DNA of 64,000 bases from Paraburkholderia sp. LEh10 (GCF_017814945.1 NZ_JAGIPX010000005.1:168665-232664), one strand, 5' to 3'; shown: positions 1 to 8,729, counted from the stretch's first letter. Numbers and translations are program-made. Notes: generated from the sequence alone by a model not told the origin.

Positions 1-195
1 CTGGCCGATATTCTTGCCGGGCTGTCGCTCGCGCAGATCGTCAAGCTGGCCAGTTCCGATCAGCTTTTATGCTTTTTCCGCTTCAACGACCATACGATGC
101 TGTCGGCGTTGACCCATACCTCCCGGCACGCAGAAGTGGCATCGACACATGCCGCCATCCTGCTGGCTGGACAACCCGCAGAGCAGTTCGCTTAA
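1..195 (+). CDS. flhD: Flagellar transcriptional activator FlhD (C-terminal part)
   Basis: Frame 1 is open from the left edge to TAA at 193-195 and gives the last 64 residues (begins LADILAGLSLAQIVKLASSD). The fragment matches the helical C-terminal half of FlhD, and flhC follows after 17 bp. FlhD binds FlhC as the FlhD4C2 complex, which activates class II flagellar promoters in the cytoplasm. The N-terminus lies outside the window, so the start and promoter cannot be judged. Confidence 0.85.
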   Translation: MADILAGLSLAQIVKLASSDQLLCFFRFNDHTMLSALTHTSRHAEVASTHAAILLAGQPAEQFA

Positions 196-212
196 ACCAC
201 AGAGGGACTGCC

Positions 213-839
213 ATGCTGAAAAAGAGCCTCACCGAAGACGCACAGGAAGTGTTCCGCGCAATCGCGCTGATTGAACTGGGCGCGCGCATGCAGGTGCTCG
301 AAAGCGAGTTGACGCTGTCGCGCGACCGGATGATCCGGCTGTACCGCGAGGTGAAGGGCGTATCGCCGCCGAAGGGCATGCTGCCGTTCTCGGCGGACTG
401 GTACATGACGTGGCTCGCGAACATCCACGCTTCGCTGTTCTACAACACGTATCTGTTCCTGAAGAACGAGGCGCGCTGCTCGCACCTGGACGCGCTGACC
501 AAGGGTTATCGTCTGTACCTCGAACATTGCCGTCATAGCGACACGGAGCCCGTGCTCGATCTGACGCGCGCATGGACGCTCGTGCGTTTCTTCGACGCCG
601 AAATCCTGCAACTGACGCCCTGCTGCCGTTGCAGCGGCAAGTTCGTCGCGCACAAGCACGACCTGCAGCACAACGTCGTGTGCGGCGCTTGCCAGCCGCC
701 GTCGCGCGCGGGCAAGACCAAGAAGGCCGCTGCTGCTAAGCGCGAAGCGCAGCCGCAAGTCACGCTCGCGCCGCAGGTTGCCGACGATGTCGAAGTACTC
801 GAAGAACAGGTCATGGAGGAAGCTGCGCTCGCGGCCTAG
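213..839 (+). CDS. flhC: Flagellar transcriptional activator FlhC
   Basis: This 208-residue protein is the DNA-binding partner of FlhD in the master regulator of flagellar genes. The zinc site is visible near residues 139-160 as CCRCSGKF followed about 16 residues later by VVCGAC, the four-cysteine arrangement of FlhC. The reading frame is open further upstream (to 69), but ATG at 213 begins the expected MLKKSLTEDAQEV start and sits 17 bp after the flhD stop. The tail after the zinc site is Lys/Ala rich and longer than in E. coli, as is usual in Burkholderiales. A strong hairpin follows the gene. Confidence 0.95.
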   Translation: MLKKSLTEDAQEVFRAIALIELGARMQVLESELTLSRDRMIRLYREVKGVSPPKGMLPFSADWYMTWLANIHASLFYNTYLFLKNEARCSHLDALTKGYRLYLEHCRHSDTEPVLDLTRAWTLVRFFDAEILQLTPCCRCSGKFVAHKHDLQHNVVCGACQPPSRAGKTKKAAAAKREAQPQVTLAPQVADDVEVLEEQVMEEAALAA

Positions 840-885
840 CTCCGCGCATCGCACAGTCCATCCGAAGCAACGCATTACGCTTTGA

Positions 886-914
886 AGCCGGTCTCACGAG
901 ACCGGCTTTTTTTC
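886..914 (+). terminator. Rho-independent terminator after flhDC
   Basis: The stem AGCCGGTCT / AGACCGGCT with a CACG loop (886-907) is followed directly by a run of seven T. It ends the flhDC transcript and also separates it from the converging mntH gene. Confidence 0.85.
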
Positions 915-1007
915 GCCCGCTTTTTTTGCCCGCTTTTTTCGCGTTGTTTTTTGCCGCTGCTTTTCGATCAGACCCGGGTTCGCGGCTCGCGGCCCCCGGT
1001 CGGGCAG

Positions 1008-2336
1008 TCAGCCGGCAAAGCCCAGCGTCTGCACCACCAGCCAGATATTCGCCGCGCTGATCACGGCAAACAGCGCCCACGCGATGATGCGTGTCGGCAG
1101 CCGGTTCGCGAATTCGCCCATGAGCGCACGGTCGCCCGTCATGCGGATCAGCGGATAAAGCGCGAACGGCAGTTGCAGGCTCAGCACCACCTGGCTTGCG
1201 ACGAGCAATTGCCCGACCGCGCCGTTGCCGAGCATCTGCACGCCGACGAGGGCGGGAATCAGCGCCAGTGCGCGCGTGATGAACCTGCGCTGATAGCACG
1301 GAATCTTCAGCTGCAAAAAGCCTTCCATGATGACCTGCCCGGCGACGGTGCCCGTGAACGTCGAGCTTTGTCCCGACGCGAGCAGCGTGATCGCGAACAG
1401 CACGGCCGCGAATCCCGTGCCGACGATAGGCGCGAGCAGCCGGTACGCGTCCTCGATTTCGGTGACTTCGGTGTGGCCCGTCGAATGAAACGCCGCGCCT
1501 GCCAGAATCAGGATCGCCGCGTTGATCAGCAGCGCGAGACAGAGCGCGACGATCGTGTCGATGCGAGATAGCGAAATCGCGCCGGCGAGGCCCTCGCGAT
1601 CGCGCTTGACGGCGCGCGTCTGCACGACGGACGAATGCAGATACAGGTTATGCGGCATCACCGTCGCGCCGAGAATGCCGATCGCGAGATACAGCGGCTC
1701 GCGCTCGCTGACGGCCTGCCATGAAGGCACGAGCCCTGCCGCGACGGACGGCCAATGCGGCTTCACGAGCGCGAGCTCGATGATGTAGCCGACGCCGATG
1801 GTCGCGATCAGCCCGAGCATGATCGCTTCGAGATCGCGGAAGTTCTTGCCCTTGAGCCCGAGCACGATCAGCGTGTCGAATGCAGTGAGGATCACGCCCG
1901 CCGTCAGCGAGCATTTGAACAGCAGGTGAAACGCGAGCGCGCCGCCCAGCACTTCGGCGAGATCGCAGGCGATGATCGACAGCTCGGCAAGCAGCCACTG
2001 AAAGCGCGCGACGCCCGGCGAGTAACGCGTGCGCGACAGTTCCGCGAGATTGCGGCCCGTCGCGATGCCAAGCCGCATGCTCAGGCACTGCAGCACCATC
2101 GCCGCGACGCTCGACAGCACGACGACGAACAGCAGGCTATAGCCGTAGCGCGAACCGGCTTCGATGTCGGTGGCCCAGTTGCCCGGGTCCATGTAACCGA
2201 TCGACACCAGCAAGCCAGGGCCCGCGAATTGAAAGATCTTCTTCCAGAAAGGCGCCGACTGGGAGACGGCGACGGTGCCCTGCACCTCGGACGGGCAGAA
2301 CGGCGCGGTTGCTGTAGTAGGTAGTTTGAACTGCAA
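1008..2336 (-). CDS. mntH: Nramp-family divalent metal transporter MntH
   Basis: A 442-residue polytopic inner-membrane protein that should import Mn2+/Fe2+ with protons. Both Nramp signatures are intact: DPGN at residues 50-53 in the first helix and MPH at 227-229 in the sixth, followed by NLYLHS. About eleven hydrophobic helices can be counted. The start is odd: a TGA stop lies two codons upstream and the first usable codon is TTG at 2336, preceded by GAGGTG at sensible spacing; internal GTG codons near residues 18-24 are alternatives. It lies 63 bp downstream of the sulfur operon and could be read through from it. Confidence 0.9.
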   Translation of the reverse strand: MQFKLPTTATAPFCPSEVQGTVAVSQSAPFWKKIFQFAGPGLLVSIGYMDPGNWATDIEAGSRYGYSLLFVVVLSSVAAMVLQCLSMRLGIATGRNLAELSRTRYSPGVARFQWLLAELSIIACDLAEVLGGALAFHLLFKCSLTAGVILTAFDTLIVLGLKGKNFRDLEAIMLGLIATIGVGYIIELALVKPHWPSVAAGLVPSWQAVSEREPLYLAIGILGATVMPHNLYLHSSVVQTRAVKRDREGLAGAISLSRIDTIVALCLALLINAAILILAGAAFHSTGHTEVTEIEDAYRLLAPIVGTGFAAVLFAITLLASGQSSTFTGTVAGQVIMEGFLQLKIPCYQRRFITRALALIPALVGVQMLGNGAVGQLLVASQVVLSLQLPFALYPLIRMTGDRALMGEFANRLPTRIIAWALFAVISAANIWLVVQTLGFAG

Positions 2337-2399
2337 TGCCGGTCACCTCGAGGTCGATCAACCGCGGCTGAACCGCCAAGGCGGCGCCGCGAAACGCCC

Positions 2400-3602
2400 T
2401 CAAGTGTACAAAGAAACCTCCGGCAATGTCCCAAGAAGGGCGTAGCGCCCGACGTCGCGCACGCGATAGTCGACGGGGTCATGCAGCGTGTGCACGCGCG
2501 CGTTGCGCCAGAAGCGGTCGAGCGCGAGCGGCGCGAGCGTCGCGCGCGCGCCGCATGCATCGAAGAGCGACTCGCTCACGTCGAGCGCCGCGCGGTGCGC
2601 GTGAATCTTCGCCTCGGATACTGCGAGCGCGACGTGCGCGCGCGTTTCGGCTGTCAGCGCTTCGCCCTCGTTCCATGCATCGTCGAGCGCGAGCGCGGCG
2701 CGTGTGGCGAGCGCATGTGCGCCAACCACTTTCAGACGCATCTCGCCGAAGCGCTGAATCAGATAAGGATCGTCGAGTGCATTCTCGACGCCCGAGCTGA
2801 TCCAGGGCCGCCCGTGCTTCGACACATAGCGGCGCGCTTCTTCCAGCGCGCCCTGCGCGATGCCGACGAACAGATTCGTCAGCACGAGTTGCGAGACGAG
2901 CGTGCGCAGCGTCGCGCGCGGTGTCGGCGGCTTCTCCGAACGATGCAGCACTTCATCGGCTTCGACCTTCACGCGTGTGAACGACACGCTGCCGCTATCC
3001 GTCTGGCGCTGGCCGATCGGGTCCCAGTCTTCGTTGACGGTGATGCCGGCGCGCGCGGTCGGCACGACGGCGAACATCGGCTTGCCCGTTTCAGGATCGT
3101 GAGCGGATACCGTCATCATCTGCGAGCCGCGCGTGCCCGAGCAAAAACCTTTGACGCCGTCGAGCAGAAAGCCGCCGTCGTCCGTTGCGCGTGCAAGCAG
3201 ACGCGCGTCGAGGGGATTCACCGCGTTGCCCCACCACCAGCGCGCATCGACGGTGCCGCGCAGATAGCGCGCGCGCTGCGCGCCGTTGCCCCACACATCG
3301 ACGCTCACGATCTGCAGGTACTGAAAGCCCAGCAGATGCGCGAGCGCACTGTCGACGCGCGCAATCGCGCGAATCGTCTCGTACACGTCAGGCCAGCGCG
3401 CGCCCGCGCCGCCGAATTCGCGCGGCACGGCCAGCGTGAGCAGGCCTGCATCGGCGATCCACTGCTTTTCCTGCGCCGCGTGGCCGCCCGCACGGTCGCG
3501 CGCGGCGGCGCTCTCCCGCAGCGCCTCGATCAGCGCGTGCAGATCGCGCGCGGGCTGTGCAACGCTGAGCCCCGGTGCCGCGGGAATGCGTGGATCGTTC
3601 AT
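2400..3602 (-). CDS. Acyl-CoA-dehydrogenase-fold flavin monooxygenase (SfnB/DszC-like)
   Basis: This 400-residue protein has the acyl-CoA dehydrogenase layout: a helical N-terminal domain, a beta domain around residues 120-215, and a C-terminal four-helix domain. GFCSGTRGSQ near residue 154 and the ending HDPVDYRVRDVGRYALLG resemble the SfnB/DszC branch, whose members are reduced-flavin monooxygenases or dehydrogenases in sulfur scavenging rather than fatty-acid oxidation. The start overlaps the upstream stop by 4 bp (ATGA), so translation is probably coupled. Placement at the end of a metNIQ plus LLM-monooxygenase operon supports a desulfurisation role. The true substrate is unknown. Confidence 0.75.
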   Translation of the reverse strand: MNDPRIPAAPGLSVAQPARDLHALIEALRESAAARDRAGGHAAQEKQWIADAGLLTLAVPREFGGAGARWPDVYETIRAIARVDSALAHLLGFQYLQIVSVDVWGNGAQRARYLRGTVDARWWWGNAVNPLDARLLARATDDGGFLLDGVKGFCSGTRGSQMMTVSAHDPETGKPMFAVVPTARAGITVNEDWDPIGQRQTDSGSVSFTRVKVEADEVLHRSEKPPTPRATLRTLVSQLVLTNLFVGIAQGALEEARRYVSKHGRPWISSGVENALDDPYLIQRFGEMRLKVVGAHALATRAALALDDAWNEGEALTAETRAHVALAVSEAKIHAHRAALDVSESLFDACGARATLAPLALDRFWRNARVHTLHDPVDYRVRDVGRYALLGTLPEVSLYT

Positions 3603-4441
3603 GCCGTCTCCGTTTCGGCGGGTATCGACAACGGCGCGAGCGAACTCAGTGTCGACGGATCACGGCCGGTCAGGCGGCCTAGAATTTCGCGCCGCCAGTC
3701 GTCATAGATTGCAGGGTATGCCGCGATGTCCGCGCCGAAGACCAGCGCTGTGTGCGCGTATTCATCGTGCAGATAGCCGTCGAGGCGGCGCTGCGCTTCG
3801 TCGTCGGCAGCGACGATGGCTTCGATCAGCGCGTCGCGCCGCGCGGACGGCGTCGCAGCGAGCCTCGCCTGCCACCATTGAACGATCTGCACGCGATGCC
3901 ATTCCTCATCGGGACGTATGCGGTTTTCGCCATGCTCGCGCATCGCGGGATCGGCGATCGTGCCCGTCTTGCGCTGAATCCAGAGCTTCGCGAGGATGTG
4001 CAGTTCGTAATGCCATTCGAACGCGAGAAAGCCGGCCAGGTCGCGCACCGCGAGATCGCCGATCCGCTTCCAGTGCTGCGCGACGAGCGCCTGCACTTCG
4101 GGTAACGGATCAACGCCCGTCAATGCAATGATCCGCTCGCGCGCGATCGATGCATGCGCGCCATCGTCGCCGAGCTGTCTCGCAAGGATCAACTGGAAAT
4201 GAGGATCGTCGGCAAAGAGCGTGTCGATAGCACGGGCAACCACCTGTACGATGAAAAGATCGTGCGACGCCATGCGCGTGTAGTAGTCGCGCACGGCATT
4301 CAGTTCGCGATCGTTCTGCGGCGCGCGCGGCGGCGCGGCCAGCTTGTCCGGAAAGTCGGGCACGTGGCGCCGCGCGACCTCGATAAACAATCGCTCTTCG
4401 AAATCCGAGCTCCACTGTTGCGGAATGAATTCGTGTGTCAT
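3599..4441 (-). CDS. Ferritin-like (possibly diiron) protein of unknown function
   Basis: A soluble, mostly helical protein of 280 residues that I cannot assign to a named family. Acid-x-x-His motifs recur in successive predicted helices: DDGAH near residue 109, EWHYELH near 166, DEEWH near 202 and DEYAH near 251. This spacing resembles carboxylate-bridged diiron folds (ferritin-like or haem-oxygenase-like). It sits between metI (27 bp gap) and the SfnB-like gene (4 bp overlap), so it should act with the flavin enzymes. A redox or oxygenase role on a sulfur or nitrogen compound is inference; a structural role is equally possible. Confidence 0.5.
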   Translation of the reverse strand: MTHEFIPQQWSSDFEERLFIEVARRHVPDFPDKLAAPPRAPQNDRELNAVRDYYTRMASHDLFIVQVVARAIDTLFADDPHFQLILARQLGDDGAHASIARERIIALTGVDPLPEVQALVAQHWKRIGDLAVRDLAGFLAFEWHYELHILAKLWIQRKTGTIADPAMREHGENRIRPDEEWHRVQIVQWWQARLAATPSARRDALIEAIVAADDEAQRRLDGYLHDEYAHTALVFGADIAAYPAIYDDWRREILGRLTGRDPSTLSSLAPLSIPAETETA

Positions 4442-4468
4442 GGCAGTGCTATGTGTTGTTGTCGGACT

Positions 4469-5125
4469 TCATGCGCGTTGCGCGAGACGGCGCACCAGGC
4501 GGTCGCCGGCGAACTGAACGGCTGTGACGATCGCGATCAGCAACACGATCACCGTCACCATCACGGCCGTGTCGAAGCGCTGATAGCCATAGCGGATCGC
4601 GAGATCGCCGAGCCCGCCCGCACCGACGGCGCCCGCCATCGCCGACGAGCCGATCATCGCTACGACCGTGATCGTGAATCCGCCCAGAATGCCGGGCAAT
4701 GCTTCGGGCAGCAGCACATGCCAGACGATGTGACGGCGCTGCGCGCCCATCGCCTGCGCCGCCTCGATCAGACCGCGGTCCACTTCGCGCAGACTCACCT
4801 CGGCGACGCGCGCGAAGAACGGGATCGCGGCGATGGAAAGCGGCACGATGGCGGCCCGTACGCCGATCGTCGTGCCGATCAGCAGACGCGTGAGCGGCAA
4901 CAGCGCGACGAGCAGAATGATGAACGGCGTCGAACGAAACGCATTGACGATCGCGCCGAGCGTCGTGTTCACGGTGCGCCGTTCGAATATGCCGCCGCGC
5001 GTCGTCGTCACCAGCACGAGCGCAAGCGGAATGCCGATGACGAGCGCAACGACGGCCGAAATGCCCACCATCAGCAAGGTGTCGCGAATCGCGCCCGCGA
5101 GTTCGGATAACCAGAGCTCAGACAT
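4469..5125 (-). CDS. metI: Methionine-type ABC transporter permease MetI
   Basis: A 218-residue permease with five or six membrane helices and the EAA-type loop (EAAQAMGAQRRHIVWHVLLP, about residues 132-151) that docks on the ATPase. It is of usual MetI length. The chosen start, MSELWLSEL at 5125, overlaps the metN end by 8 bp; a codon six residues upstream is less likely. With MetN and MetQ it forms a MetNIQ-type importer for methionine or another small sulfur compound. Confidence 0.9.
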   Translation of the reverse strand: MSELWLSELAGAIRDTLLMVGISAVVALVIGIPLALVLVTTTRGGIFERRTVNTTLGAIVNAFRSTPFIILLVALLPLTRLLIGTTIGVRAAIVPLSIAAIPFFARVAEVSLREVDRGLIEAAQAMGAQRRHIVWHVLLPEALPGILGGFTITVVAMIGSSAMAGAVGAGGLGDLAIRYGYQRFDTAVMVTVIVLLIAIVTAVQFAGDRLVRRLAQRA

Positions 5126-6320
5126 AGCCCAGCACCTCCACATGATTCGCGTGATGCCGCGCGCTTTCTACGAGCGACGCAACGCGCCTGTCGAAACTCC
5201 CGGCATCTCTTTCAGTGACGGACAGGCGCGCCGCGACCACGAGACGTCCTTGCGCATGCCCTTGAATGCGGTCGATACCGCCGTGCACGAAGCTCACCCC
5301 TTCACCCGGCGCGCCCCCCAACGCCGCGCTGAGCGCCGCGAGATCCGGCTCGTTCTGGTTCGCGCCCGTATAGCGGATATCGAAGAGAACCTGGGTCGTC
5401 TCGCCGGGCACGGCATCGCGCAGAGGCTTCACACGCGCCGCGAGATCGGCGGGCAGATCGTGAACCAGTGTGCGCAGCAGCGCACGCGTCGCATCGTGCC
5501 GGGGCGCGCCGAACACGCGCCAAACGGGACCCGCTTCGACCACCTCGCCCTTTTCGATCACCGCGACGGTGTCGCACACTTCGCGTATCACTTCCATCTC
5601 GTGCGTGATCAGAACGATCGTCAGACCGAGACGCTGGTTGATATCGCGCAGCAATGCGAGTATCGATTGCGTCGTTTCGGGATCGAGTGCCGAGGTTGCC
5701 TCGTCGCACAACAGAATGCCGGGGTCGTGCACCAGTGCGCGCGCAATCCCGACACGCTGCTTCTGCCCGCCCGAAAGACTCGCGGGATAAGCGTCCCGCT
5801 TCGCGGACAGTCCGACGAGTTCGAGCAGCGCATCGACCTTCGTATCGATGGCCGGCTTCGGCACGCCCGCGATTTTCAGCGGCAGCGCGATGTTCTCGTG
5901 CACCGTCTTCGCCGACAGCAGATTGAAGTGCTGGAAAACCATGCCGATCCGGCGGCGCAACGCGACGAGACCGCGCTCGTCCAGTGCGCCGACGCTCACG
6001 CCGTTGACGCGCACCGCACCCGAGGTCGGCTTTTCAAGTCCGTTGACGAGACGCAGCAACGTCGATTTGCCCGCGCCGCTGCGGCCGATGATGCCGAATA
6101 TTTCGCCGCGCCGCACGCTCAACTGCACCTTCGACAACGCGACTGAACGCTCGCCGCGCCGCCCGCCGAATACTTTGCCCACGTCATCGAACACGACTGC
6201 GTGCGACGCGTCGTCATGCGGCGTTCGCTTCGCAGCCAGCGCGGGCCCGTCTTCGATAAAGCGTGCTGCATTGAACAGATTGTTCATGGCATCGAGTCCT
6301 TTCCGGATGACCGCGTTCAT
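5118..6320 (-). CDS. metN: Methionine-type ABC transporter ATP-binding protein MetN
   Basis: A 400-residue ATPase with Walker A (GRSGAGKS, near residue 79), signature LSGGQKQR, Walker B ILLCDEATSALD and an H-loop ITHE. The C-terminal ~100 residues form the NIL regulatory domain that binds methionine in MetN and gives transinhibition. The N-terminal extension of about 40 residues before the ABC domain is longer than in E. coli. ATG at 6320 overlaps the upstream monooxygenase stop (ATGA); an in-frame ATG at 6287 is an alternative. It energises MetI/MetQ. Confidence 0.92.
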   Translation of the reverse strand: MNAVIRKGLDAMNNLFNAARFIEDGPALAAKRTPHDDASHAVVFDDVGKVFGGRRGERSVALSKVQLSVRRGEIFGIIGRSGAGKSTLLRLVNGLEKPTSGAVRVNGVSVGALDERGLVALRRRIGMVFQHFNLLSAKTVHENIALPLKIAGVPKPAIDTKVDALLELVGLSAKRDAYPASLSGGQKQRVGIARALVHDPGILLCDEATSALDPETTQSILALLRDINQRLGLTIVLITHEMEVIREVCDTVAVIEKGEVVEAGPVWRVFGAPRHDATRALLRTLVHDLPADLAARVKPLRDAVPGETTQVLFDIRYTGANQNEPDLAALSAALGGAPGEGVSFVHGGIDRIQGHAQGRLVVAARLSVTERDAGSFDRRVASLVESARHHANHVEVLGYV

Positions 6321-7717
6321 GCTTCGACCCCCGCGCGAAAGCGATGCTGCGCGCCAGCGTGCGCGTCGGGCAAACGCGCGCGTCCCGCGCCGAAGAGCTT
6401 TTCGCGCAACGTCGGCGCAGCGTCGTAGTCTTCCTTGTAAATGCCGCGGTTCTGCAATTCGGGAACGACGAGATCGACAAAGTCTTCGAACGATTCCGGC
6501 GTCACAGTGCGCGTCAGATTGAAACCGTCGACGCCCGCTTCATCGATCCACGCCTGCAGTTCGTCGGCGACCTGCTGCGGCGAGCCGACGAATGGCTTCG
6601 TGCGGCCGCCCAGTTGCATCTGCTCCAGCACCTTGCGCTTGGTCCACACGCCCGTCGTGCTGCGGTTGGAAATCGCCTCGAGTGCCGATTGCATCGAATT
6701 CGTCTTTACGTAGTCGATCGGTTCGTCGAGCGCGTATTCGGCAAAGTCGATTCCCGTCGAACTTGAAAAGTGCGCAAGCCCGCCTTCCGCACTTGCATGG
6801 CGCCGGTATTCGGCGAACTTTTCTTGTGCCGCCTGTTCAGTGCGGTCGACCACCACGGTGATGCCGACGAAGATCTTGACATCGCCGGGCGCACGGCCAA
6901 AGCTCACCGCTCGCGCGCGAATGTCGTCGACGATCGACTTCGTCAACGCCTTGCTCTGTCCGCCGACGAACACGCACTCGGCGTGCCGCGCGGCAAAATC
7001 GACGCCGCGCGCCGACGACCCCGCCTGGTACAGCACAGGCGTGCGTTGCAGCGACGGCTCGCTCAGATGAATGGCGTCGATCGAGTAGTACGGCCCCTTG
7101 TGCGTGATCCGGTGCACCTTCCCCGGCTGCGAGAAGATGCGCGCGCCGCGGTCGCGCACCACGGCATCGTCTTCCCAGCTGCCTTCCCAAAGCTTGTAGA
7201 CGACATCCATGTAGTCGTCCGCGCGATCGTAGCGGTCGTCGTGGCCGACCTGCTGTGCGAGCCCCATGCCGCGCGCGGCGCTGTCCAGATACCCCGTCAC
7301 GATGTTCCAGCCGACGCGTCCCTTCGTCAGATGATCGAGCGTGGACATGCGGCGCGCGAACAGATAAGGCGGCTCATACGTCAGATTCGCGGTGACGCCG
7401 AAGCCGATATGCTTCGTCACATGGGCCATCGCGGGAACGATCAAGGCCGGATCGTTGATGGGAATCTGCACCGACTCGCGCAGCGGCGTACCCGGCCCGC
7501 CCTGGTACACGTCATATACGCCCACGATATCCGCGAGAAAAATGCCGTCGAATTTGCCGCGCTCCAGCGTCCGCGCAAGACTGGTCCAGTAGTCGAGGTC
7601 CGTGTAGTGAGCGGAACGGTCGCGCGGATGCGTCCACAAGCCGTGATTGATATGGCCGACGGCATTCATATTGAACGCGTTGAGCAAGATCTTTTTCTTC
7701 GCCATCGCCGTCACCAT
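6317..7717 (-). CDS. LLM-class FMN-dependent monooxygenase (NtaA/SnaA/DszA family)
   Basis: A 466-residue flavin monooxygenase of the bacterial luciferase-like NtaA/SnaA/DszA group. The N-terminus LLNAFNMNAVGHINHGLW, GKFDGIFLADIVG near residue 55, and GRVGWNIVTGYLDSAARGMG near 132 are the family's flavin and substrate motifs. Members use reduced FMN from a separate reductase to cleave C-S or C-N bonds. No flavin reductase is encoded nearby. ATG at 7717 overlaps metQ by 7 bp; MAKKK at 7705 is an alternative start. Its position between metQ and metN ties it to the imported substrate. Confidence 0.88.
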   Translation of the reverse strand: MVTAMAKKKILLNAFNMNAVGHINHGLWTHPRDRSAHYTDLDYWTSLARTLERGKFDGIFLADIVGVYDVYQGGPGTPLRESVQIPINDPALIVPAMAHVTKHIGFGVTANLTYEPPYLFARRMSTLDHLTKGRVGWNIVTGYLDSAARGMGLAQQVGHDDRYDRADDYMDVVYKLWEGSWEDDAVVRDRGARIFSQPGKVHRITHKGPYYSIDAIHLSEPSLQRTPVLYQAGSSARGVDFAARHAECVFVGGQSKALTKSIVDDIRARAVSFGRAPGDVKIFVGITVVVDRTEQAAQEKFAEYRRHASAEGGLAHFSSSTGIDFAEYALDEPIDYVKTNSMQSALEAISNRSTTGVWTKRKVLEQMQLGGRTKPFVGSPQQVADELQAWIDEAGVDGFNLTRTVTPESFEDFVDLVVPELQNRGIYKEDYDAAPTLREKLFGAGRARLPDAHAGAQHRFRAGVEA

Positions 7718-8550
7718 GCCACTGCGTACAGCGTGCCGAATGCCTGGTCGAGCGCCGCGCGCACAGCCGGCGAATGCTGGTAGATCGAAATGAACTTGCG
7801 AATGCGCGGGTCATCCACGCTCTCGGGGCGCACCACCCATTGAATCGCGAAGATCTTGTTTTCGAGTCCGTCGAACAGCAACGCGCTGTTCGGATCGGTC
7901 GTTCCCGCGAGCTTGATGAAACTCGGGTACCCTTGCGCAAGATCGACGTCGTCCAGCGAGCGCGCAAGCTGCGATGCTTCCAGCGCGACGATCTTCAGAT
8001 GCTTCGGATTATCGACAATGTCGAGCGTGGTCGCGCGATAGTCGACACCCGGCTTCAGCTTGATGAGACCCGCGCGCTGCAGCAGCAACAATCCTCGCCC
8101 GCCGTTGACCGGGTCGTTTGCGATGGCGACCGTCGCACCGTCTTTCAAATCCTCGAAGCGCTTGACCTTCTTCGAATAGAGACCGATCTTCATGATCGTG
8201 CCCGGCGCAATCGCGACGAAGTTATAGCCGCCCTGCTTCTTCGCGTTTTCGAGGAAGGGAATGTGCTGGAAGTAATTGACGTCGATGTCCTTGTTCGCGA
8301 GCGCGGCGTTCGGCGTATTCCAGTCCGTGAACTCGATGATCTTGACATCGAGACCTTGCGCTTTTGCTTCGCGCGCCGCGACTTTGAGTGCTTCGATCTG
8401 CGGGCTGGTTGCGGTGCCGATTTTCAATGTCGGCGTGTCCGCGGCGAATGCCGAAGTGGCATTCAAGGCAATTGCAACGATCATTGCGTGAATGAGCGAT
8501 CGGTTCGGCGCAATCAACAGGCGCCGCAATGCGGACAGAAAGAGACTCAT
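7711..8550 (-). CDS. metQ: Methionine-type substrate-binding protein MetQ/NlpA family
   Basis: A periplasmic binding protein of 279 residues. It has a long N-terminal hydrophobic segment ending in TSAFAAD, then LKIGTATSPQIEALKVA, TDWNTPNAALANKDIDVNYFQH and NDPVNGGRGLLLLQ, all typical of MetQ. No clear lipobox cysteine is seen, so it is probably cleaved by signal peptidase I rather than lipidated. ATG at 8550 is chosen because it begins the signal peptide; the frame is open to 8652. First gene of the operon. Ligand may be methionine, its sulfoxide, or an organosulfur compound. Confidence 0.88.
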   Translation of the reverse strand: MSLFLSALRRLLIAPNRSLIHAMIVAIALNATSAFAADTPTLKIGTATSPQIEALKVAAREAKAQGLDVKIIEFTDWNTPNAALANKDIDVNYFQHIPFLENAKKQGGYNFVAIAPGTIMKIGLYSKKVKRFEDLKDGATVAIANDPVNGGRGLLLLQRAGLIKLKPGVDYRATTLDIVDNPKHLKIVALEASQLARSLDDVDLAQGYPSFIKLAGTTDPNSALLFDGLENKIFAIQWVVRPESVDDPRIRKFISIYQHSPAVRAALDQAFGTLYAVAW

Positions 8551-8665
8551 GTTCAACTCGATGGAAGTGATGTGCTTTTCGTGTGGCGAGCCCGGTCTCG
8601 AGCGCGCCGTCGCACGCCCGGACAAGGTCGGCATTCTTGAAGGGAACCGCATACGCGGACCAACG

Positions 8666-8693
8666 GGCGCGGCGGTCAGTCAGACGCCGCGCC
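8666..8693 (-). promoter_or_regulatory. GC-only hairpin just after a candidate Cys leader peptide
   Basis: GGCGCGGCG (8666-8674) pairs perfectly with CGCCGCGCC (8685-8693) across a 10-nt loop. On the transcript it begins 3 nt after the stop of the 10-codon uORF at 8697-8729 and lies about 115 nt before the metQ start. There is no U-run, so a translational or Rho-dependent effect is more likely than intrinsic termination. Confidence 0.4.
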
Positions 8694-8696
8694 AGG

Positions 8697-8729
8697 TCAG
8701 CGCGGACAACGGGATGCAGGACAGGTCAT
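8697..8729 (-). CDS. Candidate cysteine-containing leader peptide (uORF) of the sulfur operon
   Basis: ATG at 8729 opens a 10-residue ORF, MTCPASRCPR, ending in TGA. GGAGAGAGGCG directly precedes the ATG, a plausible ribosome binding site. Two of ten codons are Cys (TGT at codons 3 and 8). Short Cys-rich uORFs upstream of sulfur genes mediate cysteine-responsive attenuation in actinobacteria; a similar role here is inference. So short an ORF can arise by chance. Confidence 0.35.
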   Translation of the reverse strand: MTCPASRCPR

